Origin: Candidatus Heimdallarchaeota archaeon
GTDB lineage: Archaea > Asgardarchaeota > Heimdallarchaeia > JABLTI01
Assembly (NCBI GenBank): GCA_019894765.1
Contig: JAGXNT010000073.1
Span: 1 to 55,415, forward strand
Direction of reading: 5' to 3'
DNA length: 55,415 nucleotides
Position 1 is the stretch's first letter. Each line of letters starts with the position of its first letter. A model generated the notes under the pieces. The model worked only from the letters and a program-made list of their open reading frames with translations. It did not search any database and had not been told where the DNA came from. Positions 25,984-35,509 of this stretch are shown in pieces. The position numbers and the translations under genes are program-made.

Positions 25984-27131
25984 GATTATCGAGTAAGTCA
26001 TCAATTATCCTGAAAACTTCCTTTCTGTTCTTAAACATGTTATTGCTTGTTTTGATTTCAGAGACAAATTGTCCATCAATTGGAAAACAAACAAGTAAAA
26101 AATTAAGCAAATCTGAAATATCACTAAATGATGAACAATCTAGCGCATTGTCAAAAATTTTACCTCAAGATATTACTGCACAGAGTCTTAATACTAATCT
26201 ATCTAGACTAATTCTCGAAATCTTTATTGAAATCTTACCTAACGGAGAAGATGTTCAAGTTTCAGCTCATTATATGTATCAGAATGAGGGAAATACATCT
26301 ATCAACAATATTATCAATATTTTAGATGCAAGCACTGTTTTAGTTGAGAGTAGACTATCATCTATATCGATTTCTGATGCAATTGGTAAGTTGTATTATG
26401 AATGGACAATCGATGAATTCACACATATGCTAAATATAACTCTTCGAGAACCACTAGAATTCCAACAATTCTATACATATACTGTATCCTATTTACTTGA
26501 GGATGCAATTCTACAAAGTTTTGAATCATTAGAAGAATATGTGTTTCAATGGTCACTAACACATGATGAAAATTCAGAACAGTTTACATTAATTATTACA
26601 TTACCTACTCAATATGAACTTCATAATCAATCAGCATTGGAACCCGATGCACATTACAAATCAGTTGATGGTAAGAGGTTTGAATGGAATTATTATAATA
26701 TTATTGAAGATGATACACAAATCTGGATTGTTAGATTTCAAGTTTATGAAATATCAACCATACCCCCACCACCTCCAACAAACGCTGCTTGGTACGGCAT
26801 GATCGGAACATTTTTCTTTGGATTAATTGCTGGAGGACTCACCGTTTTCTTCATAATTAAAGCGAGAACAGATATTGAAAGAAAAGAAATAGTTGAAACA
26901 TTGTTATCCCAACCAGAAAAGGAGATAATTCGAATTATCAAGAATGAAAACGGAGTAACTACTCAAAGCAAAATATGTTCTGTTTCTAGTTTCTCAAAAG
27001 CTAAGGTATCTTATTATCTAAATGAGCTCGAAAGTAAAGGAATTGTTAAGAAAGAAAGATGGGGTAGGATGAATAGGATCAGAATTATAGACGATTCCGT
27101 AGATAAGGCATATGTAAAAGAAACAGAATAA
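25980..27131 (+). CDS. Membrane-anchored winged-helix regulator
   Basis: 383 residues. Signal segment (SSIILKTSFLFLNMLLLVLI), an extracellular beta domain (about 60-255), a Pro-rich hinge IPPPPPTN, a TM helix (MIGTFFFGLIAGGLTVFFII), and a cytoplasmic winged helix (about 300-375: EKEIIRIIKNENGVTTQSKI, SFSKAKVSYYLNELESKGIV, then basic KKERWGRMNRIRI). This layout matches archaeal membrane-tethered HTH proteins with a sensor outside. The start is TTG 25980, overlapping the preceding stop. Regulation of its own operon through the upstream dyads is plausible but only inferred. Confidence 0.8.
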   Translation: MRLSSKSSIILKTSFLFLNMLLLVLISETNCPSIGKQTSKKLSKSEISLNDEQSSALSKILPQDITAQSLNTNLSRLILEIFIEILPNGEDVQVSAHYMYQNEGNTSINNIINILDASTVLVESRLSSISISDAIGKLYYEWTIDEFTHMLNITLREPLEFQQFYTYTVSYLLEDAILQSFESLEEYVFQWSLTHDENSEQFTLIITLPTQYELHNQSALEPDAHYKSVDGKRFEWNYYNIIEDDTQIWIVRFQVYEISTIPPPPPTNAAWYGMIGTFFFGLIAGGLTVFFIIKARTDIERKEIVETLLSQPEKEIIRIIKNENGVTTQSKICSVSSFSKAKVSYYLNELESKGIVKKERWGRMNRIRIIDDSVDKAYVKETE

Positions 27132-27213
27132 AAGGAACAACTCAAGTAATCTTAATACTGAATCTAGTGAAAATCATTATATTCATTGTTTTTTTATTCA
27201 AATTGTGTAAAGT

Positions 27214-30200
27214 ATGAAGTTCGATAGAAGAGAATTCGTGAAAATATCTTTCCTTTTGATTATTATCCTAACACTTTTCACAGCAGTTTTTATCAATGTA
27301 AACCAAGCAGCTCTTCATTTATCTGAATCTCAAAATCAATACAATCAATTATCTGTAATTAATCAAGAAGAAGAGATAACTAAACTATCATCTATGATCG
27401 CTCCACAATCCAACTGGGTCGCTAGTGAGACAGTATGGAGTCAACCTGAACAATTAACACATCCAGATATTAAAAGAAGTGAATATACAGCAGTACAAGG
27501 ACCAAATAATACCTATTATTGTTTCTGGATAAAAGAACTCAGGATATTTACAAATGCAATTTATTTTTCTCAATTAGAGAATTTTACAACAAATAAATGG
27601 TCTATTCCAAAACAAGTCATACAATTGGATTCAACTATTTCTGACCTAACAGCAGTTTTTGATGTGAATAGTAGTTTGCATCTTGCGTTTATTTCAACAA
27701 GGGAAGAGATTTGGCAAATAAACTACTTTTCCAAGGAAACCCAAAACTTCAACTGGAGTTCTCGAGAGGTTTTTGCTAGGACTTCTGATGATTTTTATTC
27801 TAGTCTTGTTTTATCTATCTCAAATGAAGCCGCAGTTCATTTAGCCTGGATTTCAACAGTAAAAGGAACGAGTGATGTAACATTAGATAGTTCAATCCAA
27901 ATTATTACTAAAAATCTAACAACTGATTCATGGGGTAATCAACGGGAGTTGTTCAATGCTGAAAATCCATTAGCATTTGATATGGCAGTAAACCAAAATA
28001 ATACCGTTCAAATTGGTATAATCAAGTGGGATATTAGCTTTATAGGAAATGAAATCGTTACAGCGAGCTCAGACAATGATACATTGAATTGGAGCCCAAC
28101 AACACAAATTGCTAATTATGTTTCACGTTATGGTTCTATTCAAATTTATCCTAGTATTATTACCGGAGGATTTCATGTTCTTTGGAATTACGAATTCAGT
28201 CATAAAAAAGCATTCCATCGGGAATTACATTTTAATGGAACAATAAGGACGATTGCTGTTCAAATTAATCTTCTGTCTACTGATGGATATATCGCTGGAA
28301 TAGGTGAGAATCAAACTACAGGTGATTTATACGTTTTATATGCAGAATCTTTTTTGGGAAACACCAAAATTATGCAAAGGAAGAGAAATGGTGGAGGATT
28401 AACATGGGAAATAGCTGAACAAATAACAACAGATTCACAATCATTTGATCCAATCTACATGCAAAATTATTATTCAAACACTTCTGAAGCAGTTTTAGTG
28501 AACCTAAATAAAGAGAAAATGGAAGCAAGAGTATTTACCAAGCCAACAGTATTCTCAGATGCTTCAAATATAATTGTAACATCATTTGATAACAATAAAG
28601 GAAAAATTATCATTGATTCAGATGGAACCAAACATTTTGTATGGCAATATATTGGCCCAGCACAACCAAATATCTATTATCAGAAAAAAGAGATTAATGG
28701 ATCCTGGGAATTCAAAGGAAGCATAATGACGGAATGGAAAGCTGCTGCTCAAAATCCAAGAATTACCATAGATTCAAATGATAACCTACATTGTTTATTT
28801 GTGGCAGATTCTAATATTTCAAGTATAGATGGATTATTTTATGTTACAAAAAATTACAATCAAGATAATTGGAGTATACCAGAGTTAGTAAAGACACCAC
28901 AAAATAATGCTGAAGATGATAATGTTGATTTAGTTGTTGATCCACTAGATACAATTCATATTGTATGGAGTGAATACACAGCAATTTATCAGAATAAGCT
29001 GATATACAGTTACAAACAGAGTTTTGAATCAGTTTTCACATCTGAAGATATTATTCTGAACAGTGGACCCACTACCAGTAATTTTCCAGATTTTGTAATA
29101 GATTCCTTTGGAACAATTCACTTAACTTATACTGAGGAAAATTATGGAAGTGCTTTAAATGAAGTAGATTATCGGTACAAATTAGTTGGACAGAGCTGGT
29201 CAACAGAAGAAGTAATAATAGCTTCTATCGATGTAGATTATAATAGGCCACTTTTAACGGTTGATTCAAAAGACACACTTAGGTTAGTATATCTCCAAAG
29301 ATATAGCATAGGAATATTCTTGGTTTCATCAGGAGAAATGTGGCAAAAACCATTACTTTCTGGTTGGTCATTTAATAGCACTTTATTTTCAGATGAATTA
29401 GCAATATATCATGCATTCTTAATTTCAAAAAATGATATTCTAATTTATAGTCATCACGTGACAAACTTACCAAATGATAAATTTCCAAATAACTTCGTTG
29501 ACAAAATATTTGTTTCTTTTACAAATGAAATAGGTGAATGGGGAGCAAGAGAAACGATGTTCCTTAATCCCATGGATAATGATGAGATAATTGGAATATA
29601 TGATGAAATTTCAGATAACAGCTACTTCATAATAAATGATGAGAGAAGAAATAATCCACAAATACACTTGATTTACAGACAAAATGATACAGATCAAGAT
29701 TCATTGGGAGATATTGATGAAGATATTTTCTGGACAGATAAATATAAGCAAGATAGTGATAATGATCTCTTAGTAGATGGATATGAAGTAAGAGAAACTC
29801 TCAGCAATCCAGCAATTGCAGACACAGATTGGGATACCTTAGGTGATGGAGTGGAAGTTAATCTTTACTTAACAAATCCTTTGGTAATTGATTCCGATGG
29901 AGATGGTATAACCGATGGAGATGAAGTTAAAGTCTGGGGCACAAGTCCAATTGATGTAGATTCCGACGGGGATTCTATTTCTGATTTTGATGAATTATTT
30001 GTTTATTTAACAAATCCCAATAATATTGACACAGATTTTGATGATATGCCTGATTTTTGGGAAATTGTGAATAATTTGGATCCCAATTTCGATGATGCTT
30101 TGAATGATGAAGATTCTGATGATCTCTTCAATGTTGAAGAATATTTTGAAAATACTGATCCTTATAATAACGATACAGATACTGACGAGCTTAGTGATGG

Positions 30201-30585
30201 GGATGAGGTAAAGGTGTGGTTTACAAGTCCTCTAAAATTCGATACCGATGATGATACTATAGGTGACAGCGATGAAGTTTTGGTTTATCATACAAATCCT
30301 TTGCTAGCGGATAGCGATGGGGATGGCTTTTCTGATAGAGAAGAAATCAACAGTCAAACAGATCCTAATGACCCCAAAGATAATATTCGTACTCGAAAGG
30401 TTAGAACTGCTCTTGTTGCAACTTTAGTTCCAACATTTGTAATTCTCACATTATTTGCTGTTTTTGAGACTCGCTATAGAAGAAGAACTAAGAATCTGCA
30501 TGAAATAGAAAAAGATGAGATAGCTTTAGAAGAAGAAAAACTAGCAAAATTAATGGATTCCAGAAACAATCAAAAAGAGAACTAA
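27214..30585 (+). CDS. Giant surface protein: propeller-like region plus Asp-rich calcium repeats
   Basis: 1123 residues. Signal peptide (ISFLLIIILTLFTAVFI). About 60-820 is beta-rich, with recurring motifs such as DSNDNLHCLF, DPLDTIHIVW and DSFGTIHLTY, as in sialidase or exo-alpha-like propellers. About 825-1065 has at least seven thrombospondin-type-3-like repeats (DSDGDGITDGDEVKVWGTSP, DSDGDGFSDREEINSQTDP), which bind calcium. A TM helix (ALVATLVPTFVILTLFAVF) and a charged tail follow. The gene is 82 bases after the winged-helix gene and probably in the same transcription unit. Adhesion or an S-layer-associated role is inference. Confidence 0.82.
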   Translation: MKFDRREFVKISFLLIIILTLFTAVFINVNQAALHLSESQNQYNQLSVINQEEEITKLSSMIAPQSNWVASETVWSQPEQLTHPDIKRSEYTAVQGPNNTYYCFWIKELRIFTNAIYFSQLENFTTNKWSIPKQVIQLDSTISDLTAVFDVNSSLHLAFISTREEIWQINYFSKETQNFNWSSREVFARTSDDFYSSLVLSISNEAAVHLAWISTVKGTSDVTLDSSIQIITKNLTTDSWGNQRELFNAENPLAFDMAVNQNNTVQIGIIKWDISFIGNEIVTASSDNDTLNWSPTTQIANYVSRYGSIQIYPSIITGGFHVLWNYEFSHKKAFHRELHFNGTIRTIAVQINLLSTDGYIAGIGENQTTGDLYVLYAESFLGNTKIMQRKRNGGGLTWEIAEQITTDSQSFDPIYMQNYYSNTSEAVLVNLNKEKMEARVFTKPTVFSDASNIIVTSFDNNKGKIIIDSDGTKHFVWQYIGPAQPNIYYQKKEINGSWEFKGSIMTEWKAAAQNPRITIDSNDNLHCLFVADSNISSIDGLFYVTKNYNQDNWSIPELVKTPQNNAEDDNVDLVVDPLDTIHIVWSEYTAIYQNKLIYSYKQSFESVFTSEDIILNSGPTTSNFPDFVIDSFGTIHLTYTEENYGSALNEVDYRYKLVGQSWSTEEVIIASIDVDYNRPLLTVDSKDTLRLVYLQRYSIGIFLVSSGEMWQKPLLSGWSFNSTLFSDELAIYHAFLISKNDILIYSHHVTNLPNDKFPNNFVDKIFVSFTNEIGEWGARETMFLNPMDNDEIIGIYDEISDNSYFIINDERRNNPQIHLIYRQNDTDQDSLGDIDEDIFWTDKYKQDSDNDLLVDGYEVRETLSNPAIADTDWDTLGDGVEVNLYLTNPLVIDSDGDGITDGDEVKVWGTSPIDVDSDGDSISDFDELFVYLTNPNNIDTDFDDMPDFWEIVNNLDPNFDDALNDEDSDDLFNVEEYFENTDPYNNDTDTDELSDGDEVKVWFTSPLKFDTDDDTIGDSDEVLVYHTNPLLADSDGDGFSDREEINSQTDPNDPKDNIRTRKVRTALVATLVPTFVILTLFAVFETRYRRRTKNLHEIEKDEIALEEEKLAKLMDSRNNQKEN

Positions 30586-30682
30586 TTTTGGGTTTTCTTT
30601 ACCGCAAACGAAAATGATAATTAGTATTAGAACGAGTTTTAGCTTGACACAGTATGTTTTAACTGAAATTGAGAAGTTATAA

Positions 30683-31498
30683 ATGATTCACAAAATAATC
30701 GTTATTGATTCACGAACAACAGTAGGACAAGTTCTTTACGATAATGGAGTAGTAGCACTAGAAACAGATTTACTCACAGGATTTATTTCCGCTTTAAGCG
30801 CTTTCGCAAAATGCTTAGGAGAGAAATCCATTGAATTCAAAGGAGCAGATTTAGGAGATCACAGATTCTCATTAATAACTCGAGATCATCTGACTTATGC
30901 AATTTTTCAAGATTTATTTGATAATGAACCTTTTGCACGTTTAGCATTAAAAGAAATGATAGATATTTACCATGATGAATTATCCCTTCTTAATTTGTCC
31001 ATTGATACATTACGTGGATCCATAACTCAAGAAATAACTACCCTAATTGAAACGGAATTTTTCCCAGTTGGAATATTGAAGAAAATAAACAATGATATTG
31101 AAGCCCTTATTTCAGATTCTGATATTAATTTTGATTTGATGTTTTTATCAAGCATTAATCATGGAATTATCCAAGTTTGGAGGAGACCAATTAATCCTTC
31201 AATTATGAAGCAATTTCTTGATATAATTTCAAAAATTCCTTTAGAAATGAATTGGTTAGCTGAAGGTAAAACTTCAAACTATGGTCTTTTTGATTTGAAT
31301 GGTGATGAACCTGAACTTGAAGCTTGGATGATAAAAAGAGTTAGTACTACAAGTTATTTCATTGCAGGACGAGTTATTGCTAAAGGTGAACAATCGAAAG
31401 AAGGTTTCTCAATAAAAATATCTCAAATCTTTGAAAAGGTATCAGAATTAATAGAAAATGCACTTGAAAAGGAATGGATTCAGACAAGAGCAGATTAA
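30683..31498 (+). CDS. Longin-like domain protein (tentative)
   Basis: Soluble protein, 271 residues. The N-terminal half begins MIHKIIVIDSRTTVGQVLYD and has DTLL-type spacing in ETDLLTGFISALSAFAKCLG, then strand-like ADLGDHRFSLITRDHLTYAI and a helix. This is the beta-hairpin, helix, three-strand, helix order of longin or roadblock folds used in vesicle-traffic and GTPase regulators. The C-terminal half (about 125-265) may be a diverged second copy. Longin domains are widespread in Asgard genomes. The assignment rests on pattern only; it could be an unrelated alpha/beta domain. Confidence 0.5.
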   Translation: MIHKIIVIDSRTTVGQVLYDNGVVALETDLLTGFISALSAFAKCLGEKSIEFKGADLGDHRFSLITRDHLTYAIFQDLFDNEPFARLALKEMIDIYHDELSLLNLSIDTLRGSITQEITTLIETEFFPVGILKKINNDIEALISDSDINFDLMFLSSINHGIIQVWRRPINPSIMKQFLDIISKIPLEMNWLAEGKTSNYGLFDLNGDEPELEAWMIKRVSTTSYFIAGRVIAKGEQSKEGFSIKISQIFEKVSELIENALEKEWIQTRAD

Positions 31499-31611
31499 AT
31501 GTATTCTTCAATATAATAAGAAAATTTTAAGTATTTTTACAACCTTTTTTCCTATAACAAATAATTTTTTACTCATTGATTATATTTCTTATATTAGAGA
31601 AACTTGAGTGA

Positions 31612-32352
31612 GTGTATGAACACATGGTGAAATCTGATAATATCAAGAAACTGCTAGAAAACGGTTTAGAAGCTTTAAGGAAAAACAAAAATGAAAAAGC
31701 AATAGAGTATTTTGAAAGTGTAATAGCTATAGATTCAGATAATACCATGGCTTGGAATAATAAAGGTGTATCTTTGAGAAAACTAGGCAGATTGGAAGAT
31801 GCATTAAATTGTTATAATAAAGCTCTAAGTATTGATCCAGATTTGACTCGAGCATTATTAAACAAAGCCCGAGTATTAAAAATGCAGAAGAAATTTGATA
31901 TTGCACTTTTTACTTATGAAGATATTTTGGAATTAGATCCTGAGCATCCCATAGCTCTTGAAGAAGGCGAACGCGTTAGAAATCTTTTATCAAGACGTGC
32001 ACAGCAACCACAAGTAGAGGAATTATCAAAACAGGAAATAGAGGAAAAGAAGATCTTCCAAGAGAGAAATGAAGAGCTAATTGAATTTCTAGAAGAATCA
32101 AGAAAAAGTATTATTGATTCAGTTGATAAAATTGAAGAAATCTTTACTTCCGGCATAAAAGAAGAAGCATTAGAGCATAGAGATCGAATTGTTAATGCTT
32201 TAGTATCATTTAATGAGCAATTGCTCAATCGAATTAAGAATATTAGTGATGAATTTATTACTTTGGATTTTGAAGAGGAAATTAGAGAACTAATAGATAA
32301 TTGGGATACATTCAAGGATGAAAAAATTAAGGAATTAAAAAAACTAAACTAA
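31612..32352 (+). CDS. TPR protein with C-terminal coiled coil
   Basis: 246 residues. Three TPR units lie at about 10-115: ALRKNKNEKAIEYFESVIAI, NNKGVSLRKLGRLEDALNCY and NKARVLKMQKKFDIALFTY. A long Glu/Lys-rich helical region follows (about 120-246) that should form a coiled coil. It starts at GTG 31612 or, four codons later, ATG 31624. It has no membrane segment. The partner is unknown. It resembles the TPR protein at 17.2 kb in repeat type but not in architecture. Confidence 0.8.
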   Translation: MYEHMVKSDNIKKLLENGLEALRKNKNEKAIEYFESVIAIDSDNTMAWNNKGVSLRKLGRLEDALNCYNKALSIDPDLTRALLNKARVLKMQKKFDIALFTYEDILELDPEHPIALEEGERVRNLLSRRAQQPQVEELSKQEIEEKKIFQERNEELIEFLEESRKSIIDSVDKIEEIFTSGIKEEALEHRDRIVNALVSFNEQLLNRIKNISDEFITLDFEEEIRELIDNWDTFKDEKIKELKKLN

Positions 32353-32523
32353 GACAAGAATTCTCGTCAAATCATCGAAAAAGCATATTACGCTCATATA
32401 GCTAAGCGAAATATTGTGGTATTAAGCAAATATTGGTGTTTTTTATATATTGTAATCGCTGAGGAATATCTACGAATATACACTTAGACACAGTCCGAGG
32501 GTTAAAATTGTGTTGTATATTTG

Positions 32524-32538
32524 GACAGCATTGCTGTC
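32524..32538. promoter_or_regulatory. Hairpin/operator before the RHH gene
   Basis: GACAGC (32524-32529) and GCTGTC (32533-32538) form a perfect six-base inverted repeat around ATT, 22 bases before the ATG of the ribbon-helix-helix gene and before its GAGGTGA. RHH proteins often bind such dyads upstream of their own genes, so autoregulation is plausible. Confidence 0.45.
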
Positions 32539-32559
32539 AGCCGAGGTGAACATAGTTTG

Positions 32560-32706
32560 ATGAGACTCTTAACAGTACACGTCCCGGATGGGTTTCTAGA
32601 AGGATTAGATGAACTCGTACGTAAGAAAAAGTACGCAAATAGAAGTGAAATTATTCGAATTGCAATACGTGATTTATTACGCGATGAACTATGGGATCAG
32701 AGATAA
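32560..32706 (+). CDS. Ribbon-helix-helix (CopG-type) transcription regulator
   Basis: Small DNA-binding protein of 48 residues. The strand RLLTVHVPDGFLEGLDELV is followed by a turn, KKYANRSEIIRIAIRDLL, with the RSE..R motif typical of CopG/MetJ-type ribbon-helix-helix dimers. ATG 32560 is chosen because the fold starts there; a longer frame back to TTG 32521 would run through the upstream hairpin. GAGGTGA lies at 32543-32549. No toxin gene follows, so it is more likely a stand-alone regulator than an antitoxin. The target is unknown. Confidence 0.85.
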   Translation: MRLLTVHVPDGFLEGLDELVRKKKYANRSEIIRIAIRDLLRDELWDQR

Positions 32707-32747
32707 CTCTCTCCCATTTGTTCTATTTCTTTTATTTATTTGAATCA

Positions 32748-34295
32748 CTAGATATTTTGTAGAAATGCAACCACAGATTCTACTACATCTAATTCAACTG
32801 TTGAAATGTTCAAGATTTTTGCAATATACAGTAATTCATTTTTGAAATTCCCTAGAGTAAGTGAGAAATGATTTGTTCCAACAGCTTTTACAAATAGTTC
32901 TTTAGGTATTTTTAGATCAATAACGGTATGGGGCCAAGATTCACCCCAAGCTTCCTTTGGTTTTTGATACTTTGTTGAAAGTTTTCCTACTCCAAATTGC
33001 AAGATGTATTTATCAGCTATTTTTATCATTCGAGCATAGGTTGCTTCATCTGTTGTAGCAGGAGTATAGAATCCAAAAGCTCCACCTGTTTCACCTTGGC
33101 ATTGAGGTTTAATGGCACTTTTTGATAAGGATTTCATCGGATCATTTGAATTTGCAGCATAAAAAGCACTTGCACCTCCACAATTTGCAATAACAAAATA
33201 ATCATCTGTAATGACTTTTAAATCGCCAAACAAAGGAGGAATTTCACTATTTAATCCATATAATATTGCTGAAGTTAGTAGTCCCTTAATATCTCCTTCG
33301 CAGACAGTTGGTATAATTGGTTTCTGACCTTCGCTATCAATTGCGAAAGGAAGGAAAGCGGGTAGCAAACATCCAGTTACGCCATAACCGATGCTAAGCT
33401 CTGGTTGGCATTTTATTGATACACCAACTATTGATTCACCACTTTCAATTCTTTGAGTTATTAAATCCTTAGCTGCGAAATACAATGCAATTTGCTTTGA
33501 AATGGAATCTTTTGTAGTCATCTTATTATCATATACAATTTGACAATTATTTTTGCTTAACCATTTTATGAAATTTGAGATTCGATTTTCATTCTCAGAA
33601 AGCATTAACTCTACTCGTTCAATTAGGACATTTTGATCTTCAGTCACAATATCACTTATTAGAAAATTTTTCAGTATTGCTATATCATCATTTAAATGCT
33701 CCATATTTAATGCTGGACCAACGCCCCAAAGAATCAGAGTTCCATTCCTAAGGTAATTAACAGCACATGAAGCTCTAGCCCATGATACTAAGTTTGGATA
33801 ATCTTTTTTCGAAGAAACAATAAAACGATTATGTGTTTTAATATGGAAATTATTGGATGACTGCCAAAATGTCGCACCTGTAGAAGTAAGAGCAGTTATA
33901 CCTGGCCATAAGGGATCATTCTTTGTTACGAGTGCTATAGGAACAACTACTTTTTGGGCTAATGCAAGAGGCACATTTGGCTCATTCCAAGCCCAACAAC
34001 CCAATATTAAAGCACTTATATTTTCAAGCAAGAATTCTTTGCTTATTTTTTTAACATCTTCTAAGTTGTTTATACCCCAGATATCTGAATCTTTCTTTTG
34101 TTTTCGAAGTTCGGTTTGTGGGTCTATAACTGTGAATCCATTTGTTTCCAAATTCTGTTTAAGTTCAAGATGATTTTTTCTGATGTAATCTTCTCTTTCT
34201 TTGATTAGATGAACTTCACTTCGAGGATCTGTAAACGAGACTATTCCTATTTTCATTTTTGGGATGGTATGGTCTTCTTGTTTTTTTGTAATCAC
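32748..34295 (-). CDS. L-fucose/L-arabinose isomerase-like protein
   Basis: 515 residues, similar to the FucI/AraA sugar ketol-isomerase superfamily, which interconverts aldoses and ketoses with a divalent metal. Family features include the N-terminal Rossmann-like part (KIGIVSFTDPR, ALILGCWAWNEPN), a central PTVCEGDIKG with a candidate metal-binding Glu, ANCGGAS, and C-terminal GESWPHTVIDL with a His in the expected metal-ligand position. The start is GTG 34295, or ATG 34256 (MKIGIVSF), which fits the fold better. There are no sugar-catabolism neighbours, so the substrate is open. Confidence 0.75.
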   Translation of the reverse strand: MITKKQEDHTIPKMKIGIVSFTDPRSEVHLIKEREDYIRKNHLELKQNLETNGFTVIDPQTELRKQKKDSDIWGINNLEDVKKISKEFLLENISALILGCWAWNEPNVPLALAQKVVVPIALVTKNDPLWPGITALTSTGATFWQSSNNFHIKTHNRFIVSSKKDYPNLVSWARASCAVNYLRNGTLILWGVGPALNMEHLNDDIAILKNFLISDIVTEDQNVLIERVELMLSENENRISNFIKWLSKNNCQIVYDNKMTTKDSISKQIALYFAAKDLITQRIESGESIVGVSIKCQPELSIGYGVTGCLLPAFLPFAIDSEGQKPIIPTVCEGDIKGLLTSAILYGLNSEIPPLFGDLKVITDDYFVIANCGGASAFYAANSNDPMKSLSKSAIKPQCQGETGGAFGFYTPATTDEATYARMIKIADKYILQFGVGKLSTKYQKPKEAWGESWPHTVIDLKIPKELFVKAVGTNHFSLTLGNFKNELLYIAKILNISTVELDVVESVVAFLQNI

Positions 34296-34460
34296 TTTAG
34301 ATGTCTCCAGGTTTTGAGATTTCTACAAAAGTCTCATTAATGTAATTTAATCCATTAAAATAATAGGAAATTAGTTAATTAGCTTTTACCACAAATCATT
34401 TTAATTAGGAATTTTCTATCTAGTTAAAGAAAAATTCTCTGTGAATTAGGAGTTAGACGT

Positions 34461-35165
34461 ATGTCCTTTCCTAGACAACGTTTTGTTCTCGACACAACTG
34501 CTTTTACTGATGCCAAATTAATAAGTCATCTCGGTGGAACGATAACTGATGCCGTAAACAGGCTTTCTGAATTAATTAGTATTGGGAGATTACGATTAAA
34601 CATCTCTTGTTATATGCCACCAAGTACCTTTAAAGAACTCAAAGAATTTTTACTCGAGAGTAAATGCACAATCCGTGATGTAGACCAAGTTGAAGCTTGG
34701 GTTGTTAGAAAAGCTCCGGATAGACATTCAGTTCTTTTATCTTCACAAGTTATTTATGAGTATGTTTCTGACGTAAGGGATAGACTGGATCAAGGGATGA
34801 CTATTGTAAGAAGAGCAATAAAAGAAGCCTTGAAACAAACAGAAAAAAATCTTTATGACGAAAATGCCCAGACAGTAAAAGACATTGAAAGCTCACTTGC
34901 TAGAACATATGAAGACAAATACAGACAAAAAATGAGAAGAGGAGTTTTGGATTCTCTTCCAGATATTGATACACTTATTTTAGCGAAAGAATTAGGAGCA
35001 GGAGTTGTCTCAGCAGATACAGGAATAAAGGCATGGACAGAACGAATGGGAATTCGATATGTTGAAGCTCATTTCTTCCCACAAATAATTCTTACATATC
35101 TTGAAAGATTAGAAGATATGCCTAGTTCATACAAGAAAATAGCAACTAAAGATAAGAAAAGTTGA
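34461..35165 (+). CDS. HARP protein-only RNase P (PIN domain; 'RNA ligase partner')
   Basis: 234-residue PIN-domain protein of the family first named RNA ligase partner and later shown to be HARP, homologs of Aquifex RNase P, which process tRNA 5' ends without RNA. RQRFVLDTTAFTD gives Asp11. The C-terminal part of the PIN domain has LPDIDTLILAKELGAGVVSA with Asp168 and Asp170, and Asp186 in ADTGIKAW. The inserted helical region (about 95-160, QTEKNLYDENAQTV) is typical of the family. The gene heads a plus-strand run with PspC, HIT and EamA genes. Whether it does tRNA processing here is unknown, since archaea usually also have RNA-based RNase P. Confidence 0.88.
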   Translation: MSFPRQRFVLDTTAFTDAKLISHLGGTITDAVNRLSELISIGRLRLNISCYMPPSTFKELKEFLLESKCTIRDVDQVEAWVVRKAPDRHSVLLSSQVIYEYVSDVRDRLDQGMTIVRRAIKEALKQTEKNLYDENAQTVKDIESSLARTYEDKYRQKMRRGVLDSLPDIDTLILAKELGAGVVSADTGIKAWTERMGIRYVEAHFFPQIILTYLERLEDMPSSYKKIATKDKKS

Positions 35166-35173
35166 GATTTCAC

Positions 35174-35440
35174 ATGGCAGATATCAGAACGAAAACAGAT
35201 AACACAATGGAAGATTCAAAAACTCCAGATGAGGTTAAAATACTTTTTCGATCCAGAGATGATTATATGTTTGCTGGAGTAATCGGAGGGTTAGCTTATT
35301 TTTGGGGGATAGCTTCAACTACCCTACGAATAATTTTTCTTTTTCTAGCAGTAATTACAGCCGGTCTTGCATTTATAATATACTTCATTTTAATGAAGGT
35401 AATACCTTTAGAACCTGAATTTGAGATTAGCAATAATTAG
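35174..35440 (+). CDS. PspC-domain membrane protein
   Basis: 88-residue protein with a PspC domain: basic FRSRDDYMFAGVIGGLAYFW, then STTLRIIFLFLAVITAG and a second helix (LAFIIYFILMKVIPL). PspC proteins sense or respond to envelope stress in bacteria; the archaeal role is not established. A TTG at 35162 overlaps the HARP stop (TTGA) and could be the coupled start. ATG 35174 is used here. It lies in the HARP - HIT - EamA run. Confidence 0.85.
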   Translation: MADIRTKTDNTMEDSKTPDEVKILFRSRDDYMFAGVIGGLAYFWGIASTTLRIIFLFLAVITAGLAFIIYFILMKVIPLEPEFEISNN

Positions 35441-35509
35441 AGAAAAAGGTTTTAAAGAAAAACATGATTTAACATCTTAATTCAAAAATAAAACATTGAG
35501 TTGTAAATC

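Noticed and set aside
26744..26941. Minus-strand frame inside the winged-helix gene
   Set aside because: It is a shadow of the real frame; the opposite strand has clear domain structure.
32560..32706. Toxin-antitoxin pair
   Set aside because: The RHH protein has no small toxin gene beside it; the next gene is a 515-residue isomerase-like protein on the other strand.
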